From Liolophura sinensis (lineage: Eukaryota > Mollusca > Polyplacophora > Chitonida > Chitonidae): a stretch of DNA of 64,000 nt. The position numbers and the translations under genes were made by a program. Below, one piece after another: positions 39,501 through 46,590 of this stretch. The notes beneath the pieces are model-generated. The model was not told the DNA's origin. It did not search any database and was given only the letters and a program-made list of their open reading frames with translations. The first letter of the stretch is position 1. Each line of letters begins with the position of its first letter. The stretch lies in NCBI RefSeq assembly GCF_032854445.1, contig NC_088300.1, positions 70,284,984-70,348,983 on the forward strand, read 5' to 3'.

Positions 39501-41675
39501 GGTAAGGACAGATGTTAATATTTTATAATGAACAATGGATCCTGCCTTGCAATAAACACATATCTGATTATACTGAGTAAACTTAAAGCAGATCATTTGG
39601 ATAAAATATTATATAGAATTGGTAGATAGACTGCGCAAAATCTAACATATAGAGAGTTGCTCCTATGGATTCCACTTTGTTGTAATAGTGTTTCTGTTAG
39701 AAAAATAGAAAACGTTTTTACATGAACACACTTAATATACCCAAATTAAGAGGTTCAAGTTATGCAGGTTATTTGAATAAAATTAAATTGATACTGTGAT
39801 GAGAAAACTGTAGATTGTATTAAAACAATGCCAAAGAAAAAATGACTATTAACAACATACAAGTATAGAAGCCATTGTTTTGAATCTCAGCTACACATTT
39901 TTTCTGTTTGTTTTTTCAGAAACCCCCTAGCATATTTGAGGGCACTGGACCAGGAGTATCTCTACTGAAGATTCAGAGGAGCACCTGGCACACAGAAACT
40001 GAACCTCCTGTACGTTTGCTGACTTATCATACTGTATTTCTCTTATCATGCTACAATACATTCATCAAGTTACTTTACACTTACTTACCACGTTCACTTT
40101 CACTGACTCATCACACTGTATTACTTTTATCATGCTACAGTACATTCATCAACTTACTTACAGTGCTCACTTTCACTGACTCATCACACTGTATTACTTT
40201 TATCATGCTACAGTACATTCATCAACTTACTTACAGTGTTCACTTTCACTGACTCATCACACTGTATTACTTTTATCATGCTGCAGTACATTCATCAACT
40301 TACTTACAGTGCTCACTTTCACTGACTCATCACACTGTATTACTTTTATCATGCTACAGTACATTCATCAACTTACTTACAGTGTTCGCTTTCACTGACT
40401 CATCACAGTGTATTACTTTTATCATGCTACAGTACATTCATCAACTTACTTACAGTGCTCACTTTCACTGACTTATCACACTGTATTACTTTTATCATGC
40501 TACAGTACATTCATCAACTTACTTACAGTGCTCACTTTCACTGACTTATCACAATGTATTACTTTTATCATGCTACAGTACATTCATCAACTTACTTACA
40601 GTGCTCACTTTCACTGACTCATCACACTGTATTACTTTTATCATGCTACAGTACATTCATCAACTTACTTACAGTGTTCACTTTCACTGACTCATCACAC
40701 TGTATTACTTTTATCATGCTATAATACATTATCCTTTCTTTATATTCAGCTATGTGCATTATTCTTAACTAGTCCAGGATAATACTGGGAAGCCAAATGT
40801 AATGTCTGTTTATTTTGGTTTAAATAGGACATAACTCAAAGCCAATGTCTCTGTCTTGAATATAAAACTTTGTCAATCTGATGGGAATCATGATCTGAAA
40901 CCTAAGACATACATGAGCAACAACGTGTGCAACAACGTGTGCAACAACGTGTGCAACAACGTGTGCAACAACGTGTGCAACAACTTTTTGATTTACTTTC
41001 TGTTTCAGGTTTACACTTACGAGAAATTGAAGATAACAAATTTTGATCTGCCAAGGGATGTTGATATAAATAGATTAGAGGTGAGTTCAGAGGTTGAATT
41101 CCATATTTCTGTGCTTATAAAATTAATTGTTTTGTTGATTTACACCATTAAATCAACAATATTTGCTTAGTGTGCTAACAAGACTTCACAAAGCAAAGCC
41201 TCATATGACAAGGTAAGGAAAAAACTGCAGTAAAATTCATGAATACAGTGTAGATGTATTAAAAAAAAAAATTTTAGGTATTCAAGTGGGTTTGGTTTAC
41301 AAAATGGTTTTGGAAACTTTTCTGATAACATTATCGAATAATATTGATCCATTTTTGACCAGGCAGTATAATGAATTATTGCTACTGACCATTAGCCGTT
41401 ACCCTCTTCACGTGCATTTCAGCTTCTTCAGATGGCAGGTTGCTTTACCACTGGTGTATGTAAAGTGACCTACAATTTAAAACACCAATGAAGTAAATTA
41501 TATTTATTCAATTCAGCAGTGTTTTCTTGGCATTAACTTTGTTTATGTGCCTTATTTGCAGATACATCTTTCTAAGGAGGAATTTGAAGACATTTTCAAA
41601 ATGAGTAGAGAGGAGTTTTACAAAATGGCCGAGTGGAAAAGAAATGATATAAAAAGGCGTAATAATCTTTACTGA
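525..41675 (+). CDS. ABLIM: abLIM/dematin-family actin-binding protein (UNC-115-like), spliced, LIM-less form with C-terminal villin headpiece
   Basis: Spliced coding region. Proposed exons: 525-552, 26191-26676, 27851-27921, 29218-29289, optional 30463-30507, 34960-35107 (or from 34957), 36065-36115, 36482-36496, 37516-37701, 37923-38189, 38416-38517, 38778-38860, 39187-39241, 39461-39501, 39920-40009, 41009-41080, optional 41171-41212, 41562-41675. Every junction has AG/GT borders and matching phase. The product is 655 residues with both cassettes, 626 without. The identity rests on the C-terminal headpiece (LPRDVD..RLE, then HLSKEEF, EWKR, final LY) and on linker motifs typical of abLIM/dematin: SYLKE, DREDWPGPP, PLDPWKASR and RYRTRYQSP. 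Such proteins bundle or anchor F-actin and act downstream of Rac in axon guidance and cell shape. No LIM zinc finger (CxxC..HxxC) exon was recognised; a LIM-containing form could splice into the exon at 26191 from outside the window. Exons were assembled by eye, and further small exons in the long introns cannot be excluded. Confidence 0.85.
1085..1760. repeat. degenerate tandem repeat, higher-order unit about 134 bp
   Basis: Short blocks such as ATGTATATAAAATACGTGTCC, CACCAATATAAAGTTCTCTG and CATCAATATGTCTGAAGTAT recur in the same order. CACCAATATAAAG starts at 1181 and again at 1315, giving a 134-bp spacing; a third, shorter version begins near 1509. Later blocks (to about 1760) retain only ATATGTCTTCAGTA and similar pieces, so the array decays rightwards. 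It is not coding: the open frame on the opposite strand simply reads the repeat. Confidence 0.6.
2590..2812 (+). repeat. degenerate tRNA-derived SINE
   Basis: A B-box-like TTCGAATCC near 2632 is followed by a body and by a tail reading AAATATTTTAAAATACGACGTAAAGCACCAACC and AATAAATA. The tail is a mutated version of the SINE tail at 11.6 kb. The head is degenerate and no target-site duplication was found. Confidence 0.45.
3478..3690 (-). repeat. SINE-like element, minus orientation
   Basis: Read on the minus strand, a tRNA-like head containing GGGTTCAAAACC (B-box-like, near 3630-3640) precedes a body with GGTGGTTTACTCCGGTTTCCTC, a string that resembles the SINE body at 5.4 kb. The 63-codon minus frame in this interval is therefore repeat sequence, not a gene. 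Confidence 0.45.
3985..4258. mobile_element. fold-back / MITE-like inverted repeat
   Basis: Two arms of about 95 bases are imperfect reverse complements. The left arm contains CAAACATTTGAATTCTAAGG, GGGCTTTACGGACC and GGAACTCTGACGTCAC; the right arm contains GATGTCAGAGTTCC, CATAAAGTCCACC and GTATTCAAATATTTCAG in the mirrored order. A loop of roughly 80 bases separates them. There is no coding capacity. Length and structure fit a non-autonomous DNA transposon or fold-back element; no target duplication was established. Confidence 0.65.
5251..5480 (+). repeat. tRNA-derived SINE, second body type
   Basis: Contains a perfect B box, GGTTCGAATCC, at 5320-5330. It continues with GGTGAAGGGTGGTGATTTAC and GGCACCCCGGTTCCCTCCAACC, a body shared in reverse with the 3.5 kb element. 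The A box is not clear and the ends are approximate. Confidence 0.5.
5951..6035 (+). repeat. SINE 3' fragment
   Basis: Only the 3' end of the common SINE remains: CACCATAAAGCTGG, then GTAAGTGAAATATTCTTAAG and TACGGCGTAAAACAC, ending in AAATAAATAA. It looks like a 5'-truncated insertion. Confidence 0.65.
6045..6272. repeat. short irregular tandem repeat (ATTCGAATAACGAATGTG)
   Basis: Four to five imperfect copies of a unit reading ATTCGAATAACGAATGTG, then GTGCTAGCACGATATTC, spaced about 40-55 bases apart. Each unit contains the small palindrome ATTCGAAT. Confidence 0.6.
11344..11613 (+). mobile_element. full-length tRNA-derived SINE with target-site duplication
   Basis: A 270-bp element flanked by the perfect 13-bp direct repeat TATTGTACATGTG (11331-11343 and 11614-11626). 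The tRNA-like head carries an A box (TGGCTCATTTGG, about 11354) and a B box (GAGTTCAAGTC, about 11422). The body has GGCTTCCTCTCTGGCC and CCACCATAATGCTGG, and the tail GTGAAATATTCTTGAGTAC then AAATAAATAAAT. This is the best-preserved copy in the window and a reference for the others. Open frames of up to 99 codons across it are not genes. Confidence 0.9.
14970..15040 (+). repeat. SINE tail fragment
   Basis: ATTATTGAGGGCAGCGTAAAACACTAATCAAATTAATAAATTAATAA matches the 3' end of the 11.3 kb SINE. A second, more decayed tail (ATTCTTGAGTAGGATGTTTAAAACTAATC) follows at about 15155-15200. Confidence 0.5.
16650..16933 (-). mobile_element. full-length tRNA-derived SINE, minus orientation
   Basis: The same family as the copy at 11.3 kb, reversed. 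The tail (TTTATTTATTTGATTGGTGT) is at the low end and the tRNA-like head (CTGAGCCATGGAGGCC) at the high end. It is flanked by the 11-bp direct repeat GAATGTACATG (16639-16649 and 16934-16944). The B box in reverse reads CTTGAACTCAC. Confidence 0.88.
17936..18040 (+). repeat. SINE 3' fragment
   Basis: GGCTCTGCCCGGCTTCCTCC, CACCACAATGCTTGCCGTC and TATAAGTGAAATATTTGTAC correspond to the last 100 bases of the common SINE. The head is absent. Confidence 0.65.
19322..19507. mobile_element. MITE-like element, copy 1
   Basis: Starts TAATTCCTCAACCTTTTCAC and shares with the copies at 20.2 and 31.8 kb the internal strings TTTGCACATTTTTAATTTG, TTCAGGGCTTCACAA and GCTTGAATAAACACCTTG. The right end is decayed (AAATGTTGTCCTTACAGT). 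Confidence 0.65.
20176..20392. mobile_element. MITE-like element, copy 2
   Basis: Begins TTGTTCCTCAACCTTTTCAC and ends CAGGTTGAAAAATTGCAGT, an imperfect terminal inversion of the start. The inside matches copies 1 and 3. It lies 670 bases from copy 1 in the same orientation. Confidence 0.7.
22194..22222 (+). other. G-quadruplex motif
   Basis: Five runs of three to five G separated by one to three bases (GGGGGTGAGGGTGGGG, then TAGGGGTAGGGG). It fits the G3+N1-7 consensus on the + strand, which is the sense strand of the abLIM intron. Confidence 0.7.
25205..25462 (+). repeat. tRNA-derived SINE, diverged head
   Basis: B box GAGTTCGAGTCC at about 25272, body CTCTCCGGCCGTGCATGGGA, GGTTTCCTCCCACCATAATG and tail GTGAAATATTCTTGAGCATG. 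The first 40 bases no longer match the family head. It lies about 0.7 kb upstream of the abLIM exon at 26191. Confidence 0.75.
26191..26676 (+). CDS. ABLIM: abLIM exon: basic, Pro/Ser/Thr-rich linker
   Basis: Acceptor CTTTTTATAG, donor A|GTAAGT at 26677, phase 1 at both ends. It encodes about 162 residues beginning GAKQGKHRRED: Lys/Arg-rich with many SP and TP sites, then an Asn/Thr-rich stretch. This low-complexity composition is what lies between the LIM repeats and the dematin-homology part in abLIM proteins. No fold is visible. Frames on the opposite strand here are shadows. Confidence 0.85.
26677..27850 (+). other. abLIM intron
   Basis: No exon, repeat or RNA gene seen. It contains one duplicated pentadecamer-scale repeat (TATCTATTGTACTTTTTAAT / TATCTATTGTACCTTTTAAT near 26900-26940). 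Confidence 0.5.
27851..27921 (+). CDS. ABLIM: abLIM exon (acidic, Ser-rich)
   Basis: Acceptor GTCTTTAG, donor GTAGGT at 27922; phase 1 to 0. It encodes SPGSTTDQSQGESDDEG then LSPTEEQ. The join to the previous exon restores Ser (A+GT). Confidence 0.85.
27922..29217 (+). other. abLIM intron
   Basis: No exon or repeat recognised; the minus-strand frames here have no domain. Confidence 0.45.
29218..29289 (+). CDS. ABLIM: abLIM exon (Ser-rich, 24 residues)
   Basis: Acceptor TTGCACTTTTCAG and donor GTATGT; 72 nt, phase 0 at both ends, encoding FRSLSPSLSLLSRSTT then SSMGRFML. Being symmetrical, it can be skipped without a frameshift. Confidence 0.75.
30463..30507 (+). CDS. candidate 45-nt abLIM cassette exon
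   Basis: A strong pyrimidine tract (TCATCTCTCTGTTCTCTTGG) precedes TATACAG, followed by 45 nt encoding ASGDYMQHSPLSSTS, then a weak GTAGAA donor. It is phase 0 at both ends, so it fits between the exons at 29218 and 34960 with or without inclusion. Without the donor the frame stops four codons later. Unproven. Confidence 0.45.
31784..31999. mobile_element. MITE-like element, copy 3 (best ends)
   Basis: Starts ACCGTAATTCCTCAACCTT and ends AAGGTTGAAGAATTACAGT; these are terminal inverted repeats matching at 17 of 19 positions. It is 216 bp with no coding capacity. The interior matches the copies at 19.3 and 20.2 kb (TTTATGCACATTTTTGATTTG, TTTCAGGGCTTCACAA). Confidence 0.75.
32873..32899 (-). 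other. C-rich tract / minus-strand G-quadruplex motif
   Basis: ACCTCCCCTCCCCCCCGTCC continues into a seven-base C run. On the minus strand this gives G7, G7 and G4 runs, able to form a quadruplex on the template strand of the abLIM gene. Confidence 0.6.
34960..35107 (+). CDS. ABLIM: abLIM exon with SYLKE motif; tandem NAGNAG acceptor
   Basis: Donor G|GTCAGT. The acceptor reads CTTTAGCAG, so splicing may occur at 34957 (adds Gln) or 34960. The peptide runs DSGSMSRRNEVNFGKFY, then NTSYLKESTTGYLKR and PNFARP. SYLKE followed by a second LKR is characteristic of the abLIM anchoring region (Pfam AbLIM_anchor would be the family to test). Phase 0 to 1. Confidence 0.9.
35108..36064 (+). other. abLIM intron
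   Basis: A pure T run of about 20 bases at 35141-35161, then AT-rich sequence. No exon or element recognised. Confidence 0.45.
36065..36115 (+). CDS. ABLIM: abLIM exon (17 residues)
   Basis: Acceptor TTTCCCTTCAG, donor G|GTATAT; phase 1 to 1, encoding ENFTYSMEPPTWMKHKK. Symmetrical, hence skippable in frame. Confidence 0.85.
36482..36496 (+). CDS. ABLIM: 15-nt abLIM microexon
   Basis: A T9 tract and ACAG precede GGATGAGTGCATTAG, followed by GTAGGTAGGT. Phase 1 at both ends; it adds G-MSAL, and its last G joins the next exon to make Ala. The strong flanking sites and exact phase make it credible despite its size. Confidence 0.7.
36724..37012 (+). mobile_element. tRNA-derived SINE with (ACTC)n tail
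   Basis: A second SINE family. A box TGGCACAGCTGG (36738-36749), B box GGGTCAATCCT (36781-36791), a body of about 200 bases, and the tail CACTCACTCACTCACTCA. It is flanked by the 9-bp direct repeat CTCAATGTT (36715-36723 and 37013-37021). The 64-codon frame over its head is not a gene. Confidence 0.82.
37190..37258 (+). repeat. possible SINE tail remnant
   Basis: CACCCATAATACTTACTGC and AAAAATATTTGAGTTTGGCATTAAACAGCAA loosely resemble the common SINE 3' end (CACCATAATG...GAAATATT...GTAAAACACCAA). Confidence 0.35.
37516..37701 (+). CDS. ABLIM: abLIM exon with DREDWPGPP motif
   Basis: Acceptor GTGTTTTAG, donor T|GTATGT; phase 1 to 1. It begins ASGQGKKVVKVPATSP and ends with KIDREDWPGPPSPAALLPEI, a signature of abLIM/dematin linkers. 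It is Pro-rich and likely unstructured. Confidence 0.9.
37923..38189 (+). CDS. ABLIM: abLIM exon: acidic/coiled segment and PLDPWKASR motif
   Basis: Acceptor TGTGTGTGCAG, donor T|GTAAGA; phase 1 to 1. It encodes RERKKSRGLADDDDEEE, a helical EIEELSKLDAKSSIAQAILK stretch, then PLDPWKASRVPSASYEP and RYRTRYQSP. The last two are strong abLIM family markers. The join to the next exon gives FASPSR, also typical. Confidence 0.92.
38416..38517 (+). CDS. ABLIM: abLIM exon (Arg/Ser-rich)
   Basis: Acceptor GTATGTTTCAG, donor G|GTAAGA; phase 1 to 1. Encodes SPSRFLDRPRPRSWDDSD then LRGYRSLSASRFPNYP. Confidence 0.88.
38778..38860 (+). CDS. ABLIM: abLIM exon (Gly/Tyr/Pro-rich)
   Basis: Acceptor TATTCCACAG, donor GTGAGT; phase 1 to 0. 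Encodes APKPGYGGWTPKSVTLPL then QGAYGGHLDY. Confidence 0.85.
39187..39241 (+). CDS. ABLIM: abLIM exon (acidic then basic)
   Basis: Acceptor TCTCCCTTGCAG, donor C|GTATGT; phase 0 to 1. Encodes RFFEFDDSDQPDEKRRST. Confidence 0.82.
39461..39501 (+). CDS. ABLIM: abLIM small exon (Ser-rich, 41 nt)
   Basis: Acceptor CCTTTTCCTTTAG, donor AAG|GTAAGG; phase 1 to 0. Encodes the second part of His, then ASSSSMSTEGGSK. Confidence 0.82.
39920..40009 (+). CDS. ABLIM: abLIM exon preceding the headpiece
   Basis: Acceptor GTTTTTTCAG, donor CCT|GTACGT; phase 0 to 0. Encodes KPPSIFEGTGPGVSLLKIQ then RSTWHTETEPP. The continuing open frame beyond 40009 is the 73-bp repeat, not coding. Confidence 0.85.
40018..40730. 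repeat. 73-bp minisatellite in abLIM intron
   Basis: The unit CACTGACTCATCACACTGTA...CAGTGCTCACTTT starts at 40101, 40174, 40247, 40320, 40393, 40466, 40539, 40612 and 40685 (last one partial), an exact 73-bp period. A more diverged copy with a 10-bp insertion starts at 40018, only nine bases inside the intron donor. Copies differ at few positions. Each unit contains CTTACTTACAG and CATGCTACAG, which look like splice acceptors. Confidence 0.95.
40917..40984. repeat. 12-bp tandem repeat (GCAACAACGTGT)
   Basis: Five perfect copies plus GCAACAAC, ending 24 bases before the acceptor of the first headpiece exon, so it fills the branch-point region. Confidence 0.95.
41009..41080 (+). CDS. ABLIM: abLIM villin headpiece, N-terminal subdomain
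   Basis: Acceptor CTTTCTGTTTCAG, donor GTGAGT; 72 nt, phase 0 to 0. Encodes VYTYEKLKITNFDLP then RDVDINRLE. The Y..L pattern and LPxDVDxxRLE are the headpiece N-terminal subdomain. It must join the exon at 41562, directly or through the 42-nt cassette. Confidence 0.95.
41171..41212 (+). CDS. ABLIM: 42-nt cassette exon inside the headpiece
   Basis: Acceptor ATTTGCTTAG, strong donor AAG|GTAAGG; phase 0 to 0. Encodes CANKTSQSKASYDK. Inclusion puts 14 residues between RLE and IHLS, at the hinge between the two headpiece subdomains. Skipping restores the canonical domain, so this is probably alternative. Dematin has a comparable 22-residue headpiece insert in its 52-kDa form. Confidence 0.65.
41562..41675 (+). 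CDS. ABLIM: abLIM last coding exon: headpiece C-terminal subdomain and stop
   Basis: Acceptor GTGCCTTATTTGCAG; 37 codons and TGA at 41673-41675. The three core phenylalanines (EEF, DIF, EEF), the cap Trp (EWKR) and basic residues near the end are all present. The family normally ends LF; here LY. This 35-residue subdomain is the main F-actin contact in villin-type headpieces. Confidence 0.97.
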   Translation: MHLSKEEFEDIFKMSREEFYKMAEWKRNDIKRRNNLY

Positions 41676-44600
41676 GGACAGTTTTCTACGTATACCAGAA
41701 ATAAATCGGGGCTAAAGTCAAGAACATATCCAGTCATTTTGTCAGTTGGAGCAAGAGAGCTAAGAAGTACTCGTCCAACAACTGATACACGTTATATGTG
41801 CTGATATTGGTGACAATTTTGAGAGCTGACTGCATGTGTAGATACTGGCTACTTTAGGCTAAAAACCTGCGTTACAAGTCCTCTGTATACACACCAGATA
41901 CTGTACATGACAGGTAATCTACAATCCTGGTCACCAGTCAGATGTATCCTGTCAGCTGTGAGAGATACTTCTACGTGTATCATGGAAGTGCTCCACTACT
42001 TGGCTTTTTTCGTCAGTGCGATTCATGTTAATCACACCTTTTTAAACTGTGGTGAAACAAATAGTGAAATATCATAAGGATATAGTTGCCCGTAGTTTTG
42101 CCATAGTTAATATGTTGTATACGTGGATCACTGTGTTCATTGAAGCCTGTAGACCTATATTACTGCTGGTATGTAAATGTTGGCGTGAGACAAGGCTGTT
42201 TTCTGAGCCATCCACTGTTTTGGTATTATGTATATGTCTAAAGTAGAAATGGAAATGGGCTGTTCAAGATGCTATGAAGTTTGTGGTAGATGGGGATGGC
42301 GTCTGTGGACTTACGATGTTTAGATTATCTCATCTTTGTAAACAAATGTTGACAAGTGGATTAAATTTGGTGCAAACATGTACATAGCTTTTATTGTGAG
42401 AAAGTGATTAAGTAGGAAATAGACCACAGTCACTAGGCATTGTCTTGTTCCTCTCATATTTATTTTTATCACAATGTGCAGGAACACTTTATTTATGTTT
42501 TGCCTAGTGCCTTGCTTTCAGAATTATTCTTCCACTTAAATATGCAAATTAAATTCAAAATGGCATTCAATATTGATTGTACCTATTTTCTTGCACACGG
42601 TGTTTTTGTGAGTACTACTTTTAAAGAGTAACTAAAGGGTTATGGTTATATTAATAAGAACAAAGCCATGGAAATCATGATTCTTTTCCATTAGTGGACT
42701 GAGAGGAATTGCCTGCACACTATAATTTCGTTTTGTTTTCTTCTTTTTTTGTGAGCTATGAAAGTTACCTCATAATGCTTGTAAACAAAAAGCATTATTA
42801 TTTATATGATCATTGTTTTTCTTTTCACATAGTATCACTTTTAACTGTACAGTGTATGTAGTGATTTGCTTTTAGATATAAAATACTGGTTGTAAGATAC
42901 AGTGCAATTGGTAAAGCCATGTCCAGTATGTTTTGTACTCTTTTTTTTTTTTAGAATTATGGACTCATTGTTTGTGATTTGCTTTGGGTTTTTTTTCTCT
43001 GTTTTAAGCTAATTTATTATTTTTTTAAGATGGGAAGAATCTGGACGTGTTAAACATGAATTCAATTTAAGGGCAATCTTTCAAGAGTATTGAGCACTCT
43101 TGCATATTATTTTTGTTATGCTGTCATTTATACCTTTGCATTAGTGAAAGAAATCAACCATTTCAAGAGCATTTTCATGGTAATGACTCTACCCCAGTGA
43201 AGTGCCACTGAAAATGCGCAGAGATTATGTGGAAACATTGTAGAAGTTCGCCAAGGTCTAATGTTAACGGAGAAATACCTGTTGACCAGAAATACAGCTG
43301 GATGATAAATTACCTTAAATAAATGTACATGTATATGTGAATACACAATAATATTGTATGGCATAATATTGGAGCCAGATAATGTGAGGATAGATGTGAA
43401 GGTAGATACAGGTTATTATACATATCGGGTATGATATAAAAGTTTTGTTTCATTAGTTAATCTTGTTGATGATGTTGTTTTGTAAATCCTTAATCGTAAG
43501 TTGTTTGTTTTTTTTTTCTGAATGTGTTCCAGCATGGGTAGAGACTTATGCTGCTGGGTTTTAGTTTGGGGAGTAAGTGCATGCTTCATTGTAACATGAT
43601 AGTTTATAGCTCTGGCTGCTTACGACTTGCTGTAGATCACTCCAAAGCATTACATCTTAAGATGGGCATTTTTTCACCATGGAGACTGTACATGGAATTC
43701 TTAGGCTGCATGTAAAAGCGTATCTTAAAAATTATTCATGTGTGTCGAAAAAAAAATAACTCACTTTCACATGCATATATAGGGAAAATGTGCATTTCTT
43801 GAATTTTACTTTCTACAACTGATGACTGAATAATGTGTGGGATGTGCAACATTTTTGAGATCATGAAATATTATTTGAACAGAAATGTATTCTGTTTCGT
43901 TTGGACCAACATCAAACACGAGGCAGCTTTGGCTGGTTATAAGTCATGTGGAGAATATATTTCATTTGTTTTGTATTCCCATGTTTGCAAGTTTCTAGCA
44001 GCTTGGTATAAAACACTGTCGTGTGTATATTAATACTGGAGGAATTGTCTTCACCTGCATGTGGATGAAGAAAACAGTGGGAACTGGAAACGGTTTACTC
44101 CAGGAGTTGGCATGAGACATTTTCTCTTGTTTTAATTTTAATAATTGGATGCTTAAAACATGCTTATTTTAATGCAGACAGTTGTGAAAAAATCAGCTGT
44201 TTTCTTTTTCACTTGTACCTTGGCAGTCATTGTTGGCTGATATTGGCCAGTTCACAAAGTTCTTATTTTGGGTTGGATTGGAATGCAGCCCTATAGTGTT
44301 ATACAGAATATGTTTACAGTAAGTTATATTGTGTTCTCTTTGTTATTTTGATGACAGTTGCATTACGCATTTACATTTTCCATCACTGACATTTTTGGTT
44401 CGTCAAGGGCATTATGTAGATTTCATGATTTACTCTTCAGCTGTGTATGATATTGTCAGTTCTGGTGATCAGGGCATCAAGATTTGGTAGCAGGCTCTTA
44501 ACTGAAATACCTGTATGACATCTACATACATATACAGCCTGGATGAATGATTTCATAGTTCTTTGTCAATAGTCAGGAAAAAGGAAAAGTTTAAAACTTC

Positions 44601-45575
44601 AGATTTATCAGACTTTTTCAATCAGATCTGCTCCATGTTTTGATTTTATGACGACAAAAACAATATTATGGAGCAAGATAAACTTGTTAAATACAGTTTG
44701 TATAACAGAAATTGTGGTTGATGGAAATCAGATTCCAGGACTGAATGCAATGCCTTGTTTATTGCTTTTTTTTATTTGTTTTGTTTTTTTTTAATTTTTC
44801 ATTTAATATTTTTTTAATTTGTTTTTTTTTTTCTTCATGAATATTTTTCTTTGCAGTGCTTAGCGCTAGTAGGGCAAGCTTTTTGTAATTATCCGATACA
44901 ACAAACTGAGCATATTGAAATACGCATCTTCGCCATGTGACATGTCATAATTCCCCTTGACCTATATATCTTGAAGGTGATTGGTGCTGGAATCCATGGT
45001 TTCAAGTATACGTGATATGTTGTTGTTGTATGTGTAGGTGTTTTTCGTACTCCTCTGTCTTGGATCACCATTGTTTTGCACACCTCCTAATTCACCTTGT
45101 AATAGAGGTCTGCCCGACACAAGCTATATCATGTCACACTACCAGAGCGCTGCGTTCGTCCAGCTCTATTGTGGCTTTTCTCAATCAGTAATAAAATATC
45201 TTGATACTGTTTGAATCTTGCAACATTTGTTCCGTGTTAACATTTCATCGAAGTCTGCATTTACTTGAATGTTTGATAGTTCACGTGATACATGGGTTCA
45301 GTGTCATTCTTACATAGGGAATTATCGAGGTTTGCTGCTTAAATTGGTCTCAAGGGCCTTGGTGACGAGAAGGGTGGGTAATCAGTCTCCTTTGAGCGCA
45401 TGTGTCGCTCTCTACCTTTTACTTTACGTTACTGCCACCACCATCACACAAGCTTGACCTTTGAAGCCTGTGAGACGCACGCGCGTGTAGGCTTGTTTAG
45501 CTGCAGCCTTATCATGTGTGTCCTTCCGCGGAACTATTTAATCAGCATTGAACAATAAAATTGTTTCAGGTTTTG
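41676..45575 (+). other. abLIM 3' UTR, long and U-rich
   Basis: About 3.9 kb without any plausible exon. Candidate polyadenylation signals AATAAA lie at 43318, 45190 and 45554; the last is followed by a GT-rich stretch (TTTCAGGTTTTGGTTTG) suited to cleavage. T runs near 42940-43030 and 44765-44830 are dense. The end is inferred, not seen. Confidence 0.5.
45554..45559 (+). terminator. candidate poly(A) signal of abLIM
   Basis: AATAAA with a GT-rich downstream element within 40 bases; the alternative at 45190 is equally canonical. Confidence 0.4.
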
Positions 45576-46200
45576 GTTTGAATCATGTTGTATGTGCTGT
45601 AGATAAAGGGAATGCATGTAGGGACAACCACGTCTCAAGGAGTGGTGGTCATGCTTGGTTGATTTTGGACATGTAGAGAAAAGTGCAACCTGGATGTGGT
45701 GGTATGGCGTGTACTATACAAAAGTTTGGGGATATATATTTCTGAGGTTGAAGTTGACAAATTTGCTACATAAATATTAAACCAAATCAAAGCGCTCTTG
45801 TAACCTCAAGACCATTCAGTTAACAGCCGTTCAAATAATTTGACGAACTGCTAATTAACCAAATAGGAGAAAAGCCTGTCATACATGTGGCTGTGTTAGG
45901 TGGCTGATGAAAAAGTGTAAATGATATGGGGTGCAAATCTGAGTAATTCAGAAAGAAATGCCATTCATTGTAAAGCAATGCTTGGTCAAAGTGAAATACG
46001 CTTTGTACATGTAACACTTGACTAGCTTTGACAAGACTTTTTTGTCCATTAAATAGCTTATACAAGTAATATATTCTTAAACTGCAGTCCATAATCCAAC
46101 AGCATGTAGCATAAATCACACTTTTGCGGTACGATACAGCTTTGATCAAGTGGCAATATTGCCCCAGCCACCCCTGGCAGTACAGTTCCAGCCATTTATG

Positions 46201-46309
46201 TTCCCCTGGGATCTGCCCGGTTTCATCCAACCGTAATGCTGGCTATCGACATACAGTGAAATATTCTTCAGTAAGGCGTAAAACACCAATGAAATAAATA
46301 AATCAAATT
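46201..46309 (+). mobile_element. 5'-truncated SINE with target-site duplication
   Basis: Starts in mid-body (TTCCCCTGGGATCTGCCCGG) and ends CGTAAAACACCAATG plus AAATAAATAAATC. It is flanked by the 12-bp direct repeat CAGCCATTTATG (46189-46200 and 46310-46321). Truncation at the 5' end fits LINE-driven insertion. Confidence 0.85.
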
Positions 46310-46376
46310 CAGCCATTTATGAAAATACAGCTCTGCCAAGAGACAATCATATAGTTTCAGCAATTTCCAGGCAAGG

Positions 46377-46590
46377 GGACCTCCGTGGCAGAGTAGCTTG
46401 CATTCTGGCTCTGCACAGAGACGTGGGAGACTCCCACCAAAGTGGTCCTTGTGAGTTCAAGTCCAGCTCATGCTGGCTTCCTCTCTGGTCGTATGTGGAA
46501 AAGTCTGCAAGTAACCTGCAGTCCTGCACATGTCCATGGTTTCCTCCCACCATAATTCATAACGCAGTCACATAAGTCAAATACATTGTA
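46377..46590 (+). repeat. tRNA-derived SINE
   Basis: Head GGACCTCCGTGGCAGAGTAG, B box GAGTTCAAGTCC near 46452, body GGCTTCCTCTCTGGTCGTAT and CCACCATAAT. The tail is decayed (GTCAAATACATTG). Confidence 0.75.

Noticed and set aside
39908-40617. Open frames over the abLIM exon and the 73-bp array (114 and 69 codons)
   Set aside because: Coding match ends at the donor at 40009; the remainder reads an intronic tandem repeat.
40856-41170. 104-codon frame with NNVC repeats entering the headpiece exon
   Set aside because: NNVC is the 12-bp intronic repeat; splicing at 41009 is supported by the acceptor and by the family start of the headpiece.
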